Origin: an uncultured Eubacteriales bacterium
GTDB lineage: Bacteria > Bacillota > Clostridia > Oscillospirales > Acutalibacteraceae
Reading direction: 5' to 3'
Length of the DNA stretch: 5,177 nt
NCBI GenBank assembly: GCA_900317215.1
Contig: ONFW01000267.1
Location: 1-5,177 of the forward strand
The notes under the pieces were generated by a model. That model was not told the DNA's origin, did no database searches, and worked only from the letters and a program-made list of their open reading frames with translations. Shown here one piece after another: positions 1 through 3,192 of this stretch. The position numbers were made by a program, and so were the translations under genes. The first letter of the stretch is position 1; each line of letters begins with the position of its first letter.

Positions 1-151
1 AAATACCGACTTCATTGACAAGAAATGCAAATCTATGGGTCAAGGCTCTTGTCTTTCCGGAACCCGCGCCGGCAATGACCCTGATATATCCTTCCATAGA
101 AGTTACCGCTTCAAGCTGAGAAGGATTGAGATTTTCTAATATGTTTTCCAT
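1..151 (-). CDS. UvrD/PcrA-family superfamily 1 DNA helicase, N-terminal fragment
   Basis: Reading leftwards from an ATG at 151-149, the frame stays open to the window edge and gives 50 complete codons. The peptide has the two N-terminal hallmarks of UvrD/Rep/PcrA helicases: a Q-motif-like LNPSQLEAV (residues 8-16, Q12 being the expected adenine contact) and a Walker A loop AGAGSGKT (27-34), followed by the usual R-x-LTHRFAFL helix. These enzymes are ATP-driven 3'-5' DNA translocases acting in excision and mismatch repair and in clearing proteins from DNA. The start is supported by a CCGGAG ribosome binding site (159-164, minus strand) seven bases upstream and by the family's normal start, a few residues before the Q motif. 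About 93% of the protein is off the window, so PcrA, UvrD or another paralogue cannot be told apart. It is probably a host gene flanking the accessory genes. Confidence 0.93.
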   Translation of the reverse strand, partial: MENILENLNPSQLEAVTSMEGYIRVIAGAGSGKTRALTHRFAFLVNEVGI

Positions 152-252
152 TGGTTTTCTCCGGTTTCAGATAGTATTACGTATAGTGTAAGCGCAGACA
201 AAGGTGTATTGTCTCTCCGCTGTATCGCTCCTTAAAAGCATATATCTATACA

Positions 253-281
253 ATTATATACGTCACAATGATGATTTTCAA
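253..281 (-). promoter_or_regulatory. Sigma-A-type promoter for the helicase gene
   Basis: On the minus strand, TTGAAA (276-281) is followed after exactly 17 bases by a perfect TATAAT (253-258). Transcription would start near 246, leaving an untranslated leader of about 95 bases before the helicase ATG at 151. Within that leader, AGACAA (196-201) can pair with TTGTCT (209-214) around a 7-base loop; the hairpin is too short to call a regulator. This is the best promoter match in the divergent gap. Confidence 0.65.
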
Positions 282-398
282 CTGCAATTACAGAACAAAT
301 AACCTATTTTACATTTTTGTACATCAAATACAATAAACCTCGACATTTTAACACCCCTGTATATTCAAAGCTTCGCTCAATGAATGAGACACCCCGAA

Positions 399-418
399 GA
401 CCTCTGACGACCTCTGAC
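399..418 (+). repeat. Perfect 10-bp tandem repeat, two copies
   Basis: The unit GACCTCTGAC occurs twice head to tail. Its core CCTCTGA also forms part of the inverted repeat at 2003-2043 in front of the PIN gene, and TCAGAG, the reverse complement of CTCTGA, lies nearby at 465-470. It could be a pair of binding sites one helical turn apart, but the motif is short and no protein partner can be named. Confidence 0.45.
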
Positions 419-480
419 AACAAATATACCGAATACATCCTTTGATCTTCCAAATGTAAATTGCTCAGAGTAGTAACGAA

Positions 481-502
481 AAAAGGAGGATAGGAAGCTC
501 CT
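481..502 (+). promoter_or_regulatory. Orphan Shine-Dalgarno-like element with a short hairpin
   Basis: AAAAGGAGG (481-489) is a near-ideal ribosome binding sequence, yet no ATG, GTG or TTG follows at usable distance. AGGAG (484-488) can pair with CTCCT (498-502) around a 9-base loop, which would hide it in RNA. It may be the remnant of a lost small gene, a leader element, or chance. Confidence 0.25.
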
Positions 503-611
503 CAGGACATATTACTTTATTACCTTGCAGATATATTATACTACTAAGACTGCTGATATTGGTTGAAATAAAGTAACAAATAAAAACTAACAGAAACCTA
601 TTGAATATCAT

Positions 612-640
612 CAGACAATTTGGTAGCATTATATTATAAC
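612..640 (+). promoter_or_regulatory. Weak candidate promoter for the first island gene
   Basis: CAGACA (612-617, four of six to TTGACA) and TATAAC (635-640, five of six to TATAAT) are separated by 17 bases. Transcription would begin near 647, directly before the ribosome binding site at 648-654, giving a leader of under 20 bases. Overlapping TATATT and TATTAT words in 630-637 are alternatives. The real promoter may lie elsewhere in the gap. Confidence 0.25.
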
Positions 641-663
641 CATTTTCAGGGAGGTATTATAGT

Positions 664-1950
664 ATGCCGGATACAAATAATGTCACGAAGGAATTAGAGG
701 TACTCAGACCGGGACAGTATACAATAAATAAAGTAAATAAAGTATTGGGTATTAGCCCTAGTGATATTGACCCGGAATCCAGTACACAAGCGTTTTATGA
801 AAAACTTTGGGGAGGATTATGTAGTAATAAAGATGCAATTCAAGATAGTCTTAGGGAAAAATACAATATTGAAACAACCATTAAAACAACCGATACTTTT
901 CGCGAGCGCTTTATAAAGCTATTTGAAGAACATGAGAGAGAGGCTGCATATGAGAATTCATATATAAAAAAATCGGAAGAAATGATAAATAATCTTCAGA
1001 TACAAAAAGAACCGAACGAACCGAACGATCAACTGAATTTTATGAAGGAGCCTATCAAACGTAATATCATTAACGTCTGGTTATATAATAACGTAAAACC
1101 GTCTGATTGGCGCTCAAGGCTTACGCTTTACAAGCTCTCTTTTGCATATGATCTCACCTGGGAGAAACACACAGAGCTGTTCTTAAAAGTATGCCGGTCA
1201 AAGCTTTATTGGCGCGCACCGGAGGAGTTATGCCTCACCTACTGCAAAAAAAATAAAAAAACTTATAAAGACGCAGTCAATATGTATATCAATTATCTCA
1301 ATAACACTACCGCTTCTGTACAGGACAGCACTCCCTCTGATGTTGACCTTTCGAAAAAAAGTACAAGAACGGCATTTGACGCCGCTCTTTCAAAAGACGA
1401 GGATGAGTTTATCGCTGCTCTATCCAATCTCAGCCTTGAAGTCACGGCGGAAACCATCAATAAAGAAACCATTGAACTGATCGCTGAAACTTTGAAGAAA
1501 AAGATTTCTGTGGAGAATAAGAAACGTGTGGTTTATATAAATAATTTTCTTACCAATAAGAAGTACTGTCTTTATCCAAGCAAAGAAGAAATCGATTTAC
1601 CTGATGTGTTTGTTATCAATTTCGAATCTGATGCAAAAGGAAAAGGGAATTATAAAGATATCCTACGGAAAAGGAAGAAATATATTATCTGTAAGTTCTA
1701 TAACACGTTTTTTTCTTATAGTACAGATGAAGATAAGTTTATCCTCAAAGAACAGCCCAATGATAATAAGGGAAGAAGGGAATGTTTTATCAGCTTTATT
1801 GGTTCATTAAACAAAAAACTGATACTCATGAATCTGCCTGTAATGGACTATCTTGACGATTTTGACCGAGGGATCATACTTGCGGCGGCATACGTAATAA
1901 TAACAAATGACGACAGAACATTAAGCGGTATTCTTTGCGATATAGTATAA
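664..1950 (+). CDS. Hypothetical 428-residue protein, first gene of the PIN/kinase-STAND cluster
   Basis: I do not recognise this protein and assign no function. The ATG is set by a strong AGGGAGG site (648-654) nine bases upstream; the frame ends at a TAA. No signal peptide or clear membrane helix is visible, so it is probably cytoplasmic. Three parts can be seen. Residues 1-125 are charged and probably helical, ending in a low-complexity EPNEPND linker (117-122). Residues 132-208 form a compact helical block (RNIINVWLYNN, then LTLYKLSFAYDLTW, then APEELCLTYCKK and YKDAVNMY). Its spacing of arginines, hydrophobics and a late acidic-hydrophobic helix recalls HTH-like helical domains of clostridial regulators, but this rests on eye alone. 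A polar linker (212-248) precedes residues 249-428, mixed alpha/beta, with a lysine-rich patch (331-339) and an acidic YLDDFDR segment (396-402). It precedes the PIN gene by 179 bases in the same direction, so it could be a regulator, adaptor or third component. Existence as a gene is well supported; role is open. Confidence 0.85.
   Translation: MPDTNNVTKELEVLRPGQYTINKVNKVLGISPSDIDPESSTQAFYEKLWGGLCSNKDAIQDSLREKYNIETTIKTTDTFRERFIKLFEEHEREAAYENSYIKKSEEMINNLQIQKEPNEPNDQLNFMKEPIKRNIINVWLYNNVKPSDWRSRLTLYKLSFAYDLTWEKHTELFLKVCRSKLYWRAPEELCLTYCKKNKKTYKDAVNMYINYLNNTTASVQDSTPSDVDLSKKSTRTAFDAALSKDEDEFIAALSNLSLEVTAETINKETIELIAETLKKKISVENKKRVVYINNFLTNKKYCLYPSKEEIDLPDVFVINFESDAKGKGNYKDILRKRKKYIICKFYNTFFSYSTDEDKFILKEQPNDNKGRRECFISFIGSLNKKLILMNLPVMDYLDDFDRGIILAAAYVIITNDDRTLSGILCDIV
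1009..1026 (+). repeat. In-frame 9-bp tandem repeat in the first gene
   Basis: GAACCGAAC occurs twice in direct succession and encodes Glu-Pro-Asn twice (residues 116-121), followed by a partial third copy (GA). It sits in the polar linker between the N-terminal region and the helical block, where length variation would be tolerated. Replication slippage is the simplest origin. Confidence 0.7.
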
Positions 1951-1993
1951 GAAAAGAAATAAAGATCAACCGGCGGTCTGTAACTCTTTTTCC

Positions 1994-2022
1994 ATGACAA
2001 TTCTCCTCTGATGGTTTATAAT
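1994..2022 (+). promoter_or_regulatory. Internal sigma-A-type promoter for the PIN and kinase-STAND genes
   Basis: ATGACA (1994-1999, five of six to TTGACA) and a perfect TATAAT (2017-2022) are separated by exactly 17 bases. Transcription would start near 2029, about 100 bases before the PIN ATG. It begins 44 bases after the stop codon of the first gene, so the downstream pair can be expressed independently of that gene. The arms of the inverted repeat at 2003-2043 flank its -10 box, pointing to regulation. Confidence 0.65.
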
Positions 2023-2043
2023 TGAGACACCAAATCAGAGGAG
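2003..2043. promoter_or_regulatory. Perfect 10-bp inverted repeat straddling the -10 box: candidate operator
   Basis: CTCCTCTGAT (2003-2012) is exactly mirrored by ATCAGAGGAG (2034-2043), with a 21-base centre in which GGT (2013-2015) can also pair with ACC (2029-2031). The left arm lies in the spacer of the promoter at 1994-2022 and the right arm just after the predicted start, with arm centres 31 bp (about three helical turns) apart. That geometry suits a dimeric or tetrameric repressor. Alternatively, in readthrough RNA from the first gene, the arms would form a hairpin hiding the GAGGAGG ribosome binding site of the short frame at 2052. There is no T-run after it, so it is not an intrinsic terminator. 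Confidence 0.55.
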
Positions 2044-2051
2044 GTGCCGAT

Positions 2052-2084
2052 ATGAACGGAAAAATATTTCACCTGCGAATTTAG
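2052..2084 (+). CDS. Possible 10-codon leader peptide or remnant of a small gene
   Basis: A short frame ATG to TAG (peptide MNGKIFHLRI) is preceded by AGAGGAGGTG (2038-2045... extending from the right arm of the inverted repeat) six to seven bases upstream, a better ribosome binding site than many full genes have. It lies in the leader of the PIN gene, 45 bases upstream of its start. Shifting by one base at about 2074 keeps a frame open for further codons (EFRTDVISSLKKEGENR-like, 2077-2127), so a frameshifted small gene is an alternative to a leader peptide. No homologue is recognised. Confidence 0.3.
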   Translation: MNGKIFHLRI

Positions 2085-2129
2085 AACAGACGTGATCTCA
2101 TCTCTTAAAAAGGAAGGAGAAAATAGATC

Positions 2130-3158
2130 ATGCAGTTCACGTTTCAGCAGGTACTCAACACTAATGACAGAACGATCATAGACACCTGCACGATACTTAA
2201 CAAAGGCTTTATCAGACTCATAAGGTCAGGCATAACAGCTATAACCGACAGTAAGAAAAGTATCAGTATCCCCTATCAGGTCCTTAATGAGCTGAACCGA
2301 CTTGGAGCAGACAGTTCCGGGCAGGAAGCTCTTGCCGCAAGAGAGATGCTGTGTAAGATAAACAGGCTGCATAACTCACACGTGGTACAGTACATAGGGG
2401 ATAAATATGACAGTACCCATGCTGATGAGAGAGTGCTGGAGTATATTCTCCAAAATCGCAGCCATGAACAGATCGCCGTTATTACACAGGATACCGGATT
2501 GTCCTTTGATCTGTTGGCAATGAACAGTCTGGAATCCTTTGAAGGAAGACGTGTCAGTGTATACAGGATCGACAAAAGAGGAAATATAATACCGTTTATC
2601 AGGAAGGATGGATCTAAAATGTTTATAGAAAATGCGCCGGAACAGGTATGGTTAGACAAAGAAGCAATTATGAGCGCCGGCTTTAAGCCTTTTATGCGTC
2701 GCTACATACAAGCGCAGGAGGAAACCATAACACCTGTTGTTATTCATGCCGCTGTCATCAACGAAATTGAAAAAATATCAAATGAGTTTTATGCTGCAGA
2801 AGCTGCACACGTGGAAAATGTACTTGAACTGCTGCATAATCTTAAAGAAAAGGAACTTATGAAGATGATGGGAAATCCAAAAGAGCCCTTTGACTCTGCT
2901 ATGCAGTATATCAACGCTTTCATTCGCAACCGTATTAAATTCAGGATCGTATTCATTTCCAATAACAAAAAACTTGCGCAGGACTTTATGTCGCTGAACG
3001 AACTTACATCATTCGACGGTCATCCGGCTCAGGTGAAATATCTTAAGCCTGACGGCACAACAGAAGAGTACGCGAATATCGAGCCCGATGAAAGCATCGG
3101 TATAGATGAGACTCCGGAAGAACGAAACGACCGTCTGCTCAGATCATTGGGCATCTGA
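2130..3158 (+). CDS. PIN-domain protein with a probable second, degenerate PIN copy
   Basis: Residues 14-148 have the order of a PIN nuclease domain: TIIDT with D18 after the first strand, VLNEL with E54, HADERVLEYI with D99, and VITQDTGLSFD with D121, the four acidic positions that bind divalent metal in PIN RNases. Known PIN proteins cleave single-stranded or structured RNA, in VapC-type toxins and in RNA processing. Residues 172-306 repeat the pattern at an almost constant offset of 158: D176, VINEI with E212, D255 (offset slightly shifted) and FISNN, where N279 replaces D121. This copy therefore looks like a PIN fold with a damaged active site, perhaps for dimerisation or RNA binding. The C-terminus (307-342) is acidic. 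The protein is far longer than a VapC toxin (about 130 residues) and has no small antitoxin gene beside it. The start has AGGAAGGAG (2111-2119) ten bases upstream. Its stop lies 34 bases before the kinase-STAND gene, suggesting co-transcription; it is probably the effector or a regulated target of that protein. Confidence 0.88.
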   Translation: MQFTFQQVLNTNDRTIIDTCTILNKGFIRLIRSGITAITDSKKSISIPYQVLNELNRLGADSSGQEALAAREMLCKINRLHNSHVVQYIGDKYDSTHADERVLEYILQNRSHEQIAVITQDTGLSFDLLAMNSLESFEGRRVSVYRIDKRGNIIPFIRKDGSKMFIENAPEQVWLDKEAIMSAGFKPFMRRYIQAQEETITPVVIHAAVINEIEKISNEFYAAEAAHVENVLELLHNLKEKELMKMMGNPKEPFDSAMQYINAFIRNRIKFRIVFISNNKKLAQDFMSLNELTSFDGHPAQVKYLKPDGTTEEYANIEPDESIGIDETPEERNDRLLRSLGI

Positions 3159-3192
3159 ATTTCTGACAATCAGGCACTGGGGAGGCTTTAAT

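Larger units (their letters stand above)
282..611. other. AT-rich intergenic stretch with no convincing gene
   Basis: The space between the helicase promoter and the first rightward gene holds no frame that looks coding on either strand. The only short frame with an ATG (380-445, 21 codons) has no ribosome binding site. It contains a 10-bp tandem repeat (399-418) and an isolated Shine-Dalgarno-like run (481-489). Weak promoter-like words occur (TTTACA at 308 with TACAAT at 329; TATACT at 537; TTGAAA at 563), but none has both boxes at a good spacing. It may be a long regulatory leader or the scarred junction between the core gene and the inserted island. Confidence 0.5.

Noticed and set aside
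399..418. CRISPR-like repeat
   Set aside because: Only two adjacent 10-bp copies without spacers.
380..445. 21-codon frame starting at ATG 380
   Set aside because: No ribosome binding site, no recognisable product, and it merely reads through the 10-bp tandem repeat.
1604..1810. 68-codon plus-strand frame inside the first gene
   Set aside because: It overlaps the 428-residue gene in another frame and shows no recognisable protein features.
1951..1990. Intrinsic terminator after the first gene (CCGGCGG followed by CTCTTTTT)
   Set aside because: The possible stem is only three pairs and lies too far from the T-run; no credible terminator hairpin forms.
2003..2043. Terminal inverted repeats of an insertion sequence or miniature element
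   Set aside because: The element is only 41 bp, with no flanking target duplication seen and no transposase; the overlap with a good promoter makes an operator more likely.
2276..2659. 127-codon frame on the minus strand
   Set aside because: It lies wholly inside the PIN gene, antisense to its conserved PIN motifs, with serine/leucine/cysteine-rich composition typical of a shadow frame.
2130..3158. VapBC toxin-antitoxin module
   Set aside because: The PIN protein is about 2.5 times the length of VapC and no intact VapB-like antitoxin gene adjoins it.
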